20,233 nucleotides of DNA, from positions 1-20,233 of the forward strand of contig NZ_CALLYO010000483.1 of assembly GCF_937858865.1 (NCBI RefSeq), read 5' to 3'. The position numbers were made by a program, and so were the translations under genes. Below, piece by piece: positions 5,754 to 12,922 of the stretch; the stretch's first letter is position 1; each line of letters opens with the position of its first letter. This DNA is from an uncultured Amaricoccus sp. (GTDB taxonomy: Bacteria; Pseudomonadota; Alphaproteobacteria; Rhodobacterales; Rhodobacteraceae). Under the pieces are notes generated by a model. That model saw only the letters and a program-made list of their open reading frames with translations, did no database searches and was not told the DNA's origin.

Positions 5754-7907
5754 GTGCCTTTGGACAAGGAGAATGTCCGCCGCGTGCAGGTGCTCGGCAT
5801 CGACGCGGGCGGGACGATGACCGACACCTTCTTCGTCGACAGCGACGGGGACTTCGTGGTCGGCAAGGCGCAGTCGACGCCGCAGAACGAGGCGCTGGGC
5901 CTCATCGCGTCGTCGAAGGAGGGCCTCGAACACTGGGGCCTGACGCTCGAGGAGGCGCTCGGCGAGATCCAGACCGGGGTCTATTCCGGCACCGCGATGC
6001 TCAACCGCGTGGTGCAGCGGAAAGGCCTGCGCTGCGGGCTGATCGTCAATGCCGGGATGGAGGACTTCCACCGGATGGGCCGGGCGATCCAGGCCTATCT
6101 CGGCTTCGCCTACGAGGACCGCATCCACCTCAACACCCACTATTACGACGAGCCGCTGGTGCCGCGCCACCTGACCCGCGGAGTCATGGAGCGGATCGAC
6201 ATGTCGGGCACCGTCGTCATCCCGCTGCGCGAGGAGACGGCGCGGGTCGCGGCGAAGGAGCTGATCGCCCAGGATGTCGAGGGGATCGTGATCTCGCTCC
6301 TCCACTCCTACCGTAATCCGGAGCATGAGCGGCGGGTGCGCGACATCGTGCAGGAGGAGGTCGCGGCCTCGGGCAAGACGATCCCGGTCTTTGCCTCGAC
6401 CGACTATTATCCGGTCAGAAAGGAGACGCATCGCACCAACACGACGATCCTCGAGGCCTATGCCGCCGAGCCGTCGCGGCAGACGCTGCAGAAGATCAGC
6501 AGCGCCTTCAAGGAGAACGGATCGAAGTTCGACTTCCGGGTAATGGCGACGCACGGCGGCACCATCTCGTGGAAGGCCAAGGAGCTGGCGCGGACCATCT
6601 CGTCGGGACCGATCGGCGGCGTGATCGGGGCGAAGTACCTGGGCGAGACCCTCGGCTATGCCAACATCGCCTGCTCGGACATCGGCGGGACCTCCTTCGA
6701 CGTGGCGCTCATCACCCAGAACGAGCTGACCATCCGCAACGACCCGGACATGGCGCGGCTGGTGCTGTCGCTGCCGCTCGTCGCCATGGACTCGGTCGGA
6801 GCCGGGGCGGGCAGCTTCATCCGGCTCGATCCCTACACCAAGGCGATCAAGCTCGGGCCGGATTCGGCGGGCTACCGCGTCGGTGTCTGCTGGGAGGATT
6901 CGGGCATCGATACGGTGACGATCTCGGACTGCCACGTCATCCTCGGCTACCTGAACCCCGACAACTTCCTCGGCGGGCAGGTGAAGCTCGACCGGCAGCG
7001 CGCCTGGGAGGCGATGAAGGACCAGATCGCCGACCCGCTCGGCCTCTCGGTCGAGGACGCGGCGGCCGGCGTCATCGAGCTGCTCGACAGCGACCTGCGC
7101 GACTACCTGCGGTCGATGATCTCGGGCAAGGGCTCGACGCCGGGCAACTTCGTCTGCTTCAGCTACGGCGGCGCCGGGCCGGTGCACACCTACGGCTACA
7201 CGGAAGGCCTCGGCTTCGAGGACGTGATCGTGCCGGCCTGGGCGGCGGGCTTCTCGGCCTTCGGCTGCGCGGCGGCGGATTTCGAGTACCGCTACGACAA
7301 GTCGCTCGACATCAACATCGCGGTCGACGCGAGCGGCGATCTCAAGGCGGCGCAGGCGCAGACGCTCCAGGCCGCCTGGGCCGAGCTGAAGGCCCGCGTG
7401 CTCGAGGAGTTCGAGCTGAACGGCTACGGGCCGGACAAGGTGACGCTGCAACCGGGCTTCCGCATGCAGTACCGCGGACAGCTCAACGACCTCGAGATCG
7501 AGAGCCCGATCGCCTCGGCCGCGACGGCGGAGGACTGGGACAGGCTGGTCGAGGCGTTCAACGACACCTACGGCCGGGTCTATGCCGCCTCCGCCCGCTC
7601 GCCTGAGCTCGGCTACTCGGTCACCGGCGCGATCATGCGCGGCACGGTGCCGATCCCGAAGCCGCGCATCCCCAAGGAGGAGCTGGCCGGCGAGACCCCG
7701 CCGGAGTCGGCGAAGCTCGGCACGCGCAAGTTCTATCGCAAGAAGCGGTGGGTCGACGCGCAGCTCTACCGGATGGAGGCGCTCCAGCCCGGCAACCGGA
7801 TCACCGGCCCCGCGGTCATCGAGTCCGACGCCACCACCTTCGTGGTGCCCGACGGGTTCGAGACCTGGCTCGACGGCCACCGGCTGTTCCACCTCAAGGA
7901 AGTCTGA
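5754..7907 (+). CDS. acxA: Acetone carboxylase beta subunit (hydantoinase/oxoprolinase A-like)
   Basis: ATP-binding beta subunit of the alpha2-beta2-gamma2 acetone carboxylase, which makes acetoacetate from acetone and bicarbonate with ATP hydrolysis. Product of 717 residues, the size I recall for the Xanthobacter subunit. Residues 11-24 read VQVLGIDAGGTMTD, the first phosphate-binding motif of the ASKHA-like HyuA fold. SGTAMLNRVVQRKGL, THGGTISWKAKELARTISSGPIGG, CSDIGGTSFDVALIT (second nucleotide motif) and FSYGGAGPVHTYGYTEGLG follow in the usual order. The start is the GTG at 5754, with GGGAGGGA about 9 bases upstream; a longer frame to 5562 would run through the promoter dyads and is rejected. 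It is the first gene of acxABC, with 12 bases between its stop and acxB. Confidence 0.94.
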   Translation: MPLDKENVRRVQVLGIDAGGTMTDTFFVDSDGDFVVGKAQSTPQNEALGLIASSKEGLEHWGLTLEEALGEIQTGVYSGTAMLNRVVQRKGLRCGLIVNAGMEDFHRMGRAIQAYLGFAYEDRIHLNTHYYDEPLVPRHLTRGVMERIDMSGTVVIPLREETARVAAKELIAQDVEGIVISLLHSYRNPEHERRVRDIVQEEVAASGKTIPVFASTDYYPVRKETHRTNTTILEAYAAEPSRQTLQKISSAFKENGSKFDFRVMATHGGTISWKAKELARTISSGPIGGVIGAKYLGETLGYANIACSDIGGTSFDVALITQNELTIRNDPDMARLVLSLPLVAMDSVGAGAGSFIRLDPYTKAIKLGPDSAGYRVGVCWEDSGIDTVTISDCHVILGYLNPDNFLGGQVKLDRQRAWEAMKDQIADPLGLSVEDAAAGVIELLDSDLRDYLRSMISGKGSTPGNFVCFSYGGAGPVHTYGYTEGLGFEDVIVPAWAAGFSAFGCAAADFEYRYDKSLDINIAVDASGDLKAAQAQTLQAAWAELKARVLEEFELNGYGPDKVTLQPGFRMQYRGQLNDLEIESPIASAATAEDWDRLVEAFNDTYGRVYAASARSPELGYSVTGAIMRGTVPIPKPRIPKEELAGETPPESAKLGTRKFYRKKRWVDAQLYRMEALQPGNRITGPAVIESDATTFVVPDGFETWLDGHRLFHLKEV

Positions 7908-7919
7908 GGGAGAAACGAG

Positions 7920-10235
7920 ATGAACGTCCAGACGACGATCGAGACCCGCGGCATCGTCCGCGGCGGGGAGACGCTGAAGCAGCACCGCGACCGGCTGATG
8001 GAGGCGACGAAGCGCACGAAGCACTATGCCGGGCTGACCCGGATGGAGCTCCGCGACAGCGACCCGATCAAGTACAACAAGCTCTTCTCGCGCCTTCGCG
8101 CCGGCGTGGTCGACGCCCGCGAGACGGCGAAGAAGATCGCGGCCTCGCCGATCGTGGAGCAGGAGGGCGAGCTCTGCTTCACCCTCTACAACGCGGCCGG
8201 CGACTCCATCCTGACCTCGACGGGGATCATCATTCACGTCGGCACCATGGGCGCGGCGATCAAGTACATGATCGAGAACGACTGGGAGTCCAATCCGACG
8301 ATCCGCGACAAGGACATCTTCTGCAACAACGACAGCCTGATCGGGAACGTGCATCCGTGTGACATCCACACGATCGTGCCGATCTTTCACGAGCGCGAAC
8401 TGATCGGCTGGGTCGGCGGCGTCACCCACGTGATCGACACCGGGGCGGTGGGGCCGGGCTCGATGACGACGGGGCAGGTGCAGCGGTTCGGCGACGGCTA
8501 TTCCGTCACCTGCCGCAAGATCGGCGAGAACGACACGCTGTTCCGCGACTGGCTGCACGAGAGCCAGCGGGCGGTCAGGACCACCCGCTACTGGATGCTC
8601 GACGAGCGCACCCGGGTCGCCGGCTGCCACATGATCCGCAAGCTGGTCGAGGAGGTGATCGCCGACGAGGGGATCGAGGCCTACTGGAAGTTCGCCTACG
8701 AGGCGGTGGAGCACGGCCGGGTCGGCCTGCAGAACCGCATCAAGGCGATGACCATCCCGGGCAAGTATCGGCAGGTCGGGTTCGTCGACGTGCCCTACGC
8801 CCACGAGGACGTGCGGGTGCCGTCAGACTTCGCCAAGGTCGACACGATCATGCACACGCCGTCGGAGATCACCATCCGCGGCGACGGCACCTGGCGGCTC
8901 GACTTCGAGGGCTCGTCACGCTGGGGCTGGCACACCTACAACGCGCATCAGGTAAGCTTCACCTCCGGCATCTGGGTGATGATGACCCAGAGCCTGATCC
9001 CGACGGAGATGATCAACGACGGCGCCGCCTACGGCACCGAGTTCCGGCTGCCGAAGGGCACCTGGATGAACCCCGACGACCGGCGGGTGGCCTTCGCCTA
9101 CTCGTGGCACTTCCTGGTCTCGTCCTGGACGGCGCTCTGGCGCGGCCTCTCGCGCGCCTACTACGGCCGCGGCTATCTCGAGGAGGTGAACGCCGGCAAC
9201 GCCAACACCTCGAACTGGCTGCAGGGCGGCGGCTTCAACCAGTACGACGAGATCCATGCGGTCAACTCGTTCGAGTGTGCGGCCAACGGCGTCGGCGCCA
9301 GCGCCATCGCCGACGGCATCAGCCATGCCGCGGCGGTCTGGAACCCCGAAGGCGACATGGGTGACATGGAGATCTGGGAGCTGGCCGAGCCCCTGCTCTA
9401 CCTCGGCCGCCAGATCAAGGCGTCCTCGGGCGGCGCGGGCAAGTATCGCGGCGGCTGCGGGTTCGAGTCCCTGCGCATGGTCTGGAACGCCAAGGACTGG
9501 ACCATGTTCTTCATGGGCAACGGCCACATCAGCTCCGACTGGGGCCTGATGGGCGGGTACCCGGCGGCCTCGGGCTACCGCTTTGAGGCCCACGACACCG
9601 GGCTCAAGGAGAAGATCGCGGCGGGCCTGCCGATCCCGCATGGCGGCGACACCGATCCGGGGGCGCCGACCTACGACGGACTGCTCGAGGGGGCGCGGAT
9701 CAAGCGCGACAAGCAGGCGATCACCACCGAGGCGATGTTCAAGGACTACGACCTCTACCTCAACTACATGCGGGGTGGCCCCGGCTTCGGCGACCCGCTC
9801 GACCGCGAGCCGCAGGCGGTGGCGGACGACGTGAACGGCGGCTACCTGGTGGCGCGGTTTGCCGAGAGCGTCTACGGCGTGATCCTGGCGCCGGCCGGCG
9901 ACGGCCTGCTGGGCGTGGACGTGGCGGCGACCGAGGAACGGCGCAAGGCGGTCCGGGCGTCGCGGCTCGCCACCTCGGTGCCGGTCTCGGAGTGGATGAA
10001 GGCGGAGCGGGAGAAGATCCTCGCGAAGGACGCGGGCACGCAGGTGCAGCAGATGTTCGCGGCGTCCTTCAAGCTCGGGCCGAAGTTCGAGACCGAGTTC
10101 CGCGCCTTCTGGGACCTGCCCGAGGACTGGAAGCTCCTCGAGGCCGACCTGCCGATCCCGTCCTACGGGCGCGAGTACTCGATGGACCTCTCCGAGCTGC
10201 CGGACGTCAAGACCGTCCAGTTCGTCGAGGAATGA
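7920..10235 (+). CDS. acxB: Acetone carboxylase alpha subunit (hydantoinase B-like, metal site)
   Basis: Alpha subunit of acetone carboxylase, of the HyuB/oxoprolinase B family, carrying the divalent metal (manganese in the studied enzyme) where the activated ketone and CO2 meet. Product of 771 residues, close to the roughly 776 of the Xanthobacter protein. The segment GNVHPCDIHT (142-151) and GGVTHVID (166-173) hold His145, Asp148 and His170. With a five-residue offset these fall on the His150/Asp153/His175 metal ligands I recall from the crystal structure. Other landmarks are ELCFTLYNAAGDSILTSTG, KYRGGCGFESLRMVWNAKDW and YMRGGPGFGDPLDREP near the C terminus. The start has GGGAGAAACGAG directly before it. 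It is followed after 7 bases by a strong hairpin, then acxC. Confidence 0.95.
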   Translation: MNVQTTIETRGIVRGGETLKQHRDRLMEATKRTKHYAGLTRMELRDSDPIKYNKLFSRLRAGVVDARETAKKIAASPIVEQEGELCFTLYNAAGDSILTSTGIIIHVGTMGAAIKYMIENDWESNPTIRDKDIFCNNDSLIGNVHPCDIHTIVPIFHERELIGWVGGVTHVIDTGAVGPGSMTTGQVQRFGDGYSVTCRKIGENDTLFRDWLHESQRAVRTTRYWMLDERTRVAGCHMIRKLVEEVIADEGIEAYWKFAYEAVEHGRVGLQNRIKAMTIPGKYRQVGFVDVPYAHEDVRVPSDFAKVDTIMHTPSEITIRGDGTWRLDFEGSSRWGWHTYNAHQVSFTSGIWVMMTQSLIPTEMINDGAAYGTEFRLPKGTWMNPDDRRVAFAYSWHFLVSSWTALWRGLSRAYYGRGYLEEVNAGNANTSNWLQGGGFNQYDEIHAVNSFECAANGVGASAIADGISHAAAVWNPEGDMGDMEIWELAEPLLYLGRQIKASSGGAGKYRGGCGFESLRMVWNAKDWTMFFMGNGHISSDWGLMGGYPAASGYRFEAHDTGLKEKIAAGLPIPHGGDTDPGAPTYDGLLEGARIKRDKQAITTEAMFKDYDLYLNYMRGGPGFGDPLDREPQAVADDVNGGYLVARFAESVYGVILAPAGDGLLGVDVAATEERRKAVRASRLATSVPVSEWMKAEREKILAKDAGTQVQQMFAASFKLGPKFETEFRAFWDLPEDWKLLEADLPIPSYGREYSMDLSELPDVKTVQFVEE

Positions 10236-10242
10236 CCAACTC

Positions 10243-10271
10243 GGCCGCGCCCACCTCCCCCGGGCGCGGCC
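10243..10271 (+). other. Strong intercistronic hairpin between acxB and acxC
   Basis: GGCCGCGCCC (10243-10252) and GGGCGCGGCC (10262-10271) form a perfect 10-bp stem around a 9-base loop in the 72-base acxB-acxC gap. Only a short T-run (CCCTTTC) follows, so it may be an mRNA processing or stabilising element or a leaky terminator that adjusts the amount of the gamma subunit. Confidence 0.6.
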
Positions 10272-10307
10272 CCCTTTCACAGCGATTATTCCGGGAGGAC
10301 CCGCGAA

Positions 10308-10808
10308 ATGGCCTACACCAAGGCGAAGATCAGGGATCTGGTCGACGGCAAGATCGATCGTGACACCCTGCACACCATGCTCTCGACCCCGAAGGACCGC
10401 GACCGGTTCGAGATGTACCTCGAGATCCTGCAGGAGCAGGTGCCGTGGGACGACCCGATCATCCTGCCGCTCGGGCCGAAGCTCTTCATCGTGCAGCGCA
10501 AGTCCGACAACAAGTGGATGATCCGCAGCTTCGCGGGCCACGATTTCTGCGCCTGGGACGAGAACTGGAAGCTCCACGCCCGCATCCGGGTGCGCGAGAC
10601 GCAGGAGCAGATGGAGGAGCTCTATCCGAAGCTGATGGCGCCCACGACCGGCTGGCAGGTGATCCGCGAGTATTTTTGCCCGCTCTCGGGCGACCTCCTC
10701 GACGTCGAGGCGCCGACGCCCTGGTATCCGGTGATCCACGACTTCGAGCCGGACATCGACACCTTCTACCGTGACTGGCTCGGCAAGGAAATCCCGGCAC
10801 GCGCTTGA
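10308..10808 (+). CDS. acxC: Acetone carboxylase gamma subunit
   Basis: Small gamma subunit of acetone carboxylase, found only in this enzyme class, structurally joined to the alpha and beta subunits. Product of 166 residues, near the roughly 168 of the Xanthobacter subunit. It starts MAYTKAKIRDLVDGKID and contains WDDPIILPLGPKLFIVQ, RSFAGHDFCAWDENWKLHARIRV and EYFCPLSGDLLDVEAPTPWYPVIHDFEPDIDTFY. Cys81 and Cys124, in the GHDFC and YFCPLSG segments, are candidates for the metal site reported in this subunit; that assignment is from memory. CGGGAGGA lies a little upstream of the ATG. Third gene of the acx operon, followed 18 bases later by a terminator-like hairpin. Confidence 0.94.
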   Translation: MAYTKAKIRDLVDGKIDRDTLHTMLSTPKDRDRFEMYLEILQEQVPWDDPIILPLGPKLFIVQRKSDNKWMIRSFAGHDFCAWDENWKLHARIRVRETQEQMEELYPKLMAPTTGWQVIREYFCPLSGDLLDVEAPTPWYPVIHDFEPDIDTFYRDWLGKEIPARA

Positions 10809-10826
10809 ACGACCTGCCTTGCACCA

Positions 10827-10858
10827 GGCGGCGCCCTGTCTCGGGCGCCGCTCCTATT
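10827..10858 (+). terminator. Terminator-like hairpin after acxC
   Basis: GCGGCGCCC (10827-10835) and GGGCGCCGC (10842-10850) pair over 9 bases around a 6-base loop, followed by TCCTATTT. The T-run is interrupted, but position just after the acxC stop fits the end of the acxABC transcript. Confidence 0.6.
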
Positions 10859-10869
10859 TCGTGTCATCA

Positions 10870-10983
10870 CTCTGGGAGGTGAGGGACATGGACGAGGCGG
10901 TCGCCGGGGTGAAGCGCTGCCCGAACCCGATGTTCGGCCCGAGCGAGATCGAGATCCGCCCGGTCTACGAGCTCTCCGACTTC
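10870..10983 (+). pseudogene. C-terminal remnant of a YCII/DGPF-domain protein gene
   Basis: Reading in frame from 10870 gives LWEVRDMDEAVAGVKRCPNP, then MFGPSEIEIRPVYELSDF. This closely resembles the last part of YCII/DGPF-family proteins, whose ends commonly read W.V.S..EA..WVKRCPNP....EIEIRPV.E..DF. Only about 38 codons are recognisable. The preceding frame runs into the acxC terminator and acxC itself, and no N-terminal half of the domain is present. The apparent ribosome site GGGAGG before the ATG at 10888 is itself conserved coding sequence (Trp-Glu-Val), so the ATG is not a genuine start. Best read as debris from a deletion or rearrangement. Family assigned from memory of the motif. 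Confidence 0.6.
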
Positions 10984-11063
10984 GCCCTCACCCTCAGGAT
11001 ATCATTTCTGCCGGAAGATAGCGCGCATCCTGGCGGGCCAATCGCACGGGAGCCGAGAGCCCA

Positions 11064-11345
11064 ATGCGCATTATCGCCGGCCTTGCCGCCCTGCTGGCCC
11101 TCCTCGCGGCGGGCGGGGTGGGGTGGATCCTGTGCTCCGCCCTGGCGGTGACCGGCGACGCGGAGCGCCGGCAGGGCGAAGGGCAGGCGGAGGGGGCCGG
11201 CGATCCCGTCGCCGGCGCGGCCCAGCCGCTCGATCGTCACCTCGCGCACTTCCGGAAACCGTTCGTTGCTGCGCCGGCCTCTTCTGCCGGGCCGCTTGCG
11301 GGAATAGGTTCGCAGGCGGAACGGATCAAGGAGCGACCCACATGA
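11064..11345 (+). CDS. Doubtful small ORF with one N-terminal hydrophobic segment
   Basis: A 93-codon frame starting MRIIAGLAALLALLAAGGVG looks like a signal anchor or single membrane helix for about 30 residues, with GGGAG 11 bases upstream of the ATG. After residue 30 it becomes Arg/Gln/Gly/Ala-rich with no recognisable family, exactly where an antisense methyltransferase remnant begins. It runs a few bases into the VOC gene start. It may be a broken membrane-protein gene whose 5' end survives, or chance. No function is proposed. Confidence 0.25.
   Translation: MRIIAGLAALLALLAAGGVGWILCSALAVTGDAERRQGEGQAEGAGDPVAGAAQPLDRHLAHFRKPFVAAPASSAGPLAGIGSQAERIKERPT
11151..11249 (-). pseudogene. N-terminal remnant of a TRAM-domain RNA methyltransferase gene (antisense)
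   Basis: The reverse strand from a GTG at 11249 encodes VTIERLGRAGDGIAGPLRLP, then FALPALRVAG. This is the first half of the TRAM domain that opens RumA/RlmD-type 23S rRNA uracil-C5 methyltransferases (usual wording I.RLG..GDGIA.GP..VP..LPGE.V.G). After about 33 codons the similarity stops, and the frame continues into unrelated Gly/Gln/Arg-rich sequence. No SAM-binding domain or catalytic Cys follows in the window. It is interpreted as a 5' fragment left by a rearrangement; a short chance resemblance is possible but unlikely given the motif length. Confidence 0.5.
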
Positions 11346-11836
11346 GCAGCCCCGCGGCGGCGCCGATCGCAGCCGGCACCCGCATCGGCCACGTGCACCT
11401 GAAGGTGGCGGACCTCGAGCGCGCGCTCGGCTTCTACTGCGGCGTGCTCGGCTTCGAGCTGATGCAGAAGTACGGCAGGGAGGCGGCCTTCGTCTCGGCC
11501 GGCGGCTACCATCATCACATCGGCCTCAACACCTGGGAGAGCCGGGGCGGCACGCCGCCGCCTGCGGGGCATACCGGGCTCTACCATACGGCCATCCTCT
11601 ACCCGACGCGGCGCGATCTCGCCGACGCGCTGCGCCGGCTGATCGCGGCGGGGATCGCGCTCGACGGGGCCTCGGACCACGGGGTCTCCGAGGCGCTCTA
11701 CCTGCGCGACCCGGACGGCAACGGGGTCGAGCTCTACCACGACCGCCCGCGGGAGGAGTGGCCGCGCGATGCGGCAGGCAACCTCCGGATGGTGACCGAG
11801 CGGCTCGACCTGCAGTCGCTGCTGGCGGAAGCCTGA
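11342..11836 (+). CDS. VOC-family protein (glyoxalase / extradiol dioxygenase-like, CatE type)
   Basis: Vicinal-oxygen-chelate metalloenzyme of 164 residues, one two-module domain. It starts with IGHVHLKVADLERALGFYCG (His19, probable metal ligand), continues with VLGFELMQKYG and GGYHHHIGLNTWES, then GLYHTAILYP (His82), and ends with LYLRDPDGNGVELYHDR (Glu130). The His-His-Glu set is the usual metal triad of ring-cleaving dioxygenases and related proteins, and the wording resembles CatE-like catechol 2,3-dioxygenase annotations. Substrate cannot be told from sequence; with no aromatic-degradation genes nearby, a role in aldehyde or antibiotic handling is equally possible. The ATG at 11342 has AAGGAG 8 bases upstream. 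It stands alone between the remnant patch and a possible terminator. Confidence 0.88.
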   Translation: MSSPAAAPIAAGTRIGHVHLKVADLERALGFYCGVLGFELMQKYGREAAFVSAGGYHHHIGLNTWESRGGTPPPAGHTGLYHTAILYPTRRDLADALRRLIAAGIALDGASDHGVSEALYLRDPDGNGVELYHDRPREEWPRDAAGNLRMVTERLDLQSLLAEA

Positions 11837-11950
11837 GGGTGGCGCAACGGCGGGCTGGACCTGTGGCGCGTTGTTGCTAACCTCGCGGCCTGGGTCCCGG
11901 CGACCGTCCTGCGTGCCAGACGGAGGTCAAGCGACTGAAATGGTTCACCT

Positions 11951-11975
11951 AATCCGGGCGATTCACCGGATTTTC
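11951..11975 (+). terminator. Weak intrinsic terminator downstream of the VOC gene
   Basis: AATCCGG and CCGGATT pair over 7 bases around an 8-base loop and run into TTTTC. It lies 114 bases after the VOC stop and about 70 bases before the next gene. It could end the VOC transcript or serve in a leader of the ABC operon. The rest of 11837-12046 shows no gene and no riboswitch I recognise. Confidence 0.45.
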
Positions 11976-12046
11976 ATCGAGGTTAACGCGCCGATGCCGC
12001 GGGGCGGCTCATCTTGCGAAGGTCTCCCGGAAGCCGGGGGAGCGGG

Positions 12047-12922
12047 ATGACGCGGATGGCGCGGGACGTGCTGCCGGTGCTGACCGTGGTGGCCGGGCTC
12101 CTCGTCGTCTGGTACGTGCTGGCCGTGGTGCTGAACGCGGGCTTCGCCCGCGACCAGGCCGAGCGCGACGGGGTGACGCTCGGGCCGAGGGCGCTGGTCG
12201 CCGCCACGCTCGAGCAGGAGCGGCCGCGGCTGCCTGCGCCGCACCAGCTGGCGGCGGAGCTCTGGAAGACGACGGTCGAGGTGGCGCCGACCTCGAAGCG
12301 CAGCCTGGTCTATCATGCCTGGGTGACGCTGGCGGCGACGCTGGCCGGCTTCGCGCTCGGGGCCGGGCTCGGGATCGCGCTCGCCATCGGCATCGTGCAC
12401 GACCGGACGATGGACGCGAGCGTGATGCCCTGGGTGATCGCGAGCCAGACCATCCCGATCCTCGCCGTCGCGCCGATGGTGATCGTGGTGCTGGCCTCGG
12501 TCGGGGTGACCGGGCTGCTGCCGAAGGCGATCATCTCGATGTACCTCTGCTTCTTCCCGGTGGTGGTGGGGATGGTGAAGGGGCTGCGGAGTCCCGACCG
12601 GATGCTGCTCGACCAGATGCGGACCTGGAACGCGAGCGCGGCGCAGACGCTCGGCAAGCTGCGCTGGCCGGCGGCGCTGCCCTATCTCTTCGCCTCGCTG
12701 AAGGTGGGCGTCGCGGCGAGCCTCGTCGGCACGATCATCGGCGAGATGCCGACCGGTGCGGTGGCCGGCCTCGGGGCGCGGATGCTGTCGGGGAGCTACT
12801 ACGGGCAGACGATCCAGATCTGGGCGGCGCTCGCCATGGCGGCGATGCTGGCGGCCGTGCTGGTGGGGCTGATCGGGCTCGTCGAGCGGGTGACCGCGGC
12901 GGCGATGGGGGGGCGGCGCTGA
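12047..12922 (+). CDS. ABC transporter permease, BPD_transp_1 (NMT1/THI5-type system), first of pair
   Basis: Integral inner-membrane permease of 291 residues. The N-terminal helix (about residues 8-30, VLTVVAGLLVVWYVLAVVLNAG) is followed by an unusually long hydrophilic stretch (about 31-85, ending TSKRSLVYHAWVTLAATLAG). Helices then cover about 85-290. The EAA-type coupling loop is seen around LDQMRTWNASAAQTLGKLRWPAALPYLFASLKVG, whose Leu-Pro-Tyr-Leu is typical of SsuC/TauC-like permeases. The ATG at 12047 has GGGGGAGCGGG immediately upstream; an upstream TTG at 12014 is less likely. The TGATG junction overlaps the next permease by one base, so the two are translationally coupled and probably form a heterodimer. 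The ATP-binding subunit is not in the window. Confidence 0.9.
   Translation: MTRMARDVLPVLTVVAGLLVVWYVLAVVLNAGFARDQAERDGVTLGPRALVAATLEQERPRLPAPHQLAAELWKTTVEVAPTSKRSLVYHAWVTLAATLAGFALGAGLGIALAIGIVHDRTMDASVMPWVIASQTIPILAVAPMVIVVLASVGVTGLLPKAIISMYLCFFPVVVGMVKGLRSPDRMLLDQMRTWNASAAQTLGKLRWPAALPYLFASLKVGVAASLVGTIIGEMPTGAVAGLGARMLSGSYYGQTIQIWAALAMAAMLAAVLVGLIGLVERVTAAAMGGRR

Noticed and set aside
5577..8804. 1075-codon open frame antisense to acxA/acxB
   Set aside because: Composition typical of a GC-rich shadow frame (Arg, Ala, Leu, Val, Asp-rich), no domain; the sense strand encodes clear acetone carboxylase subunits.
10888..11151. Intact small protein gene starting MDEAVAGVKR
   Set aside because: The family similarity starts before this ATG and ends after about 32 codons; the remainder is frame noise. 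Treated as a remnant.
11945..11975. Possible tRNA or riboswitch fragment (GGTTCACC...)
   Set aside because: No full cloverleaf or T-loop consensus, and no TPP, FMN or other riboswitch core recognised in 11837-12046; only a short terminator-like hairpin.
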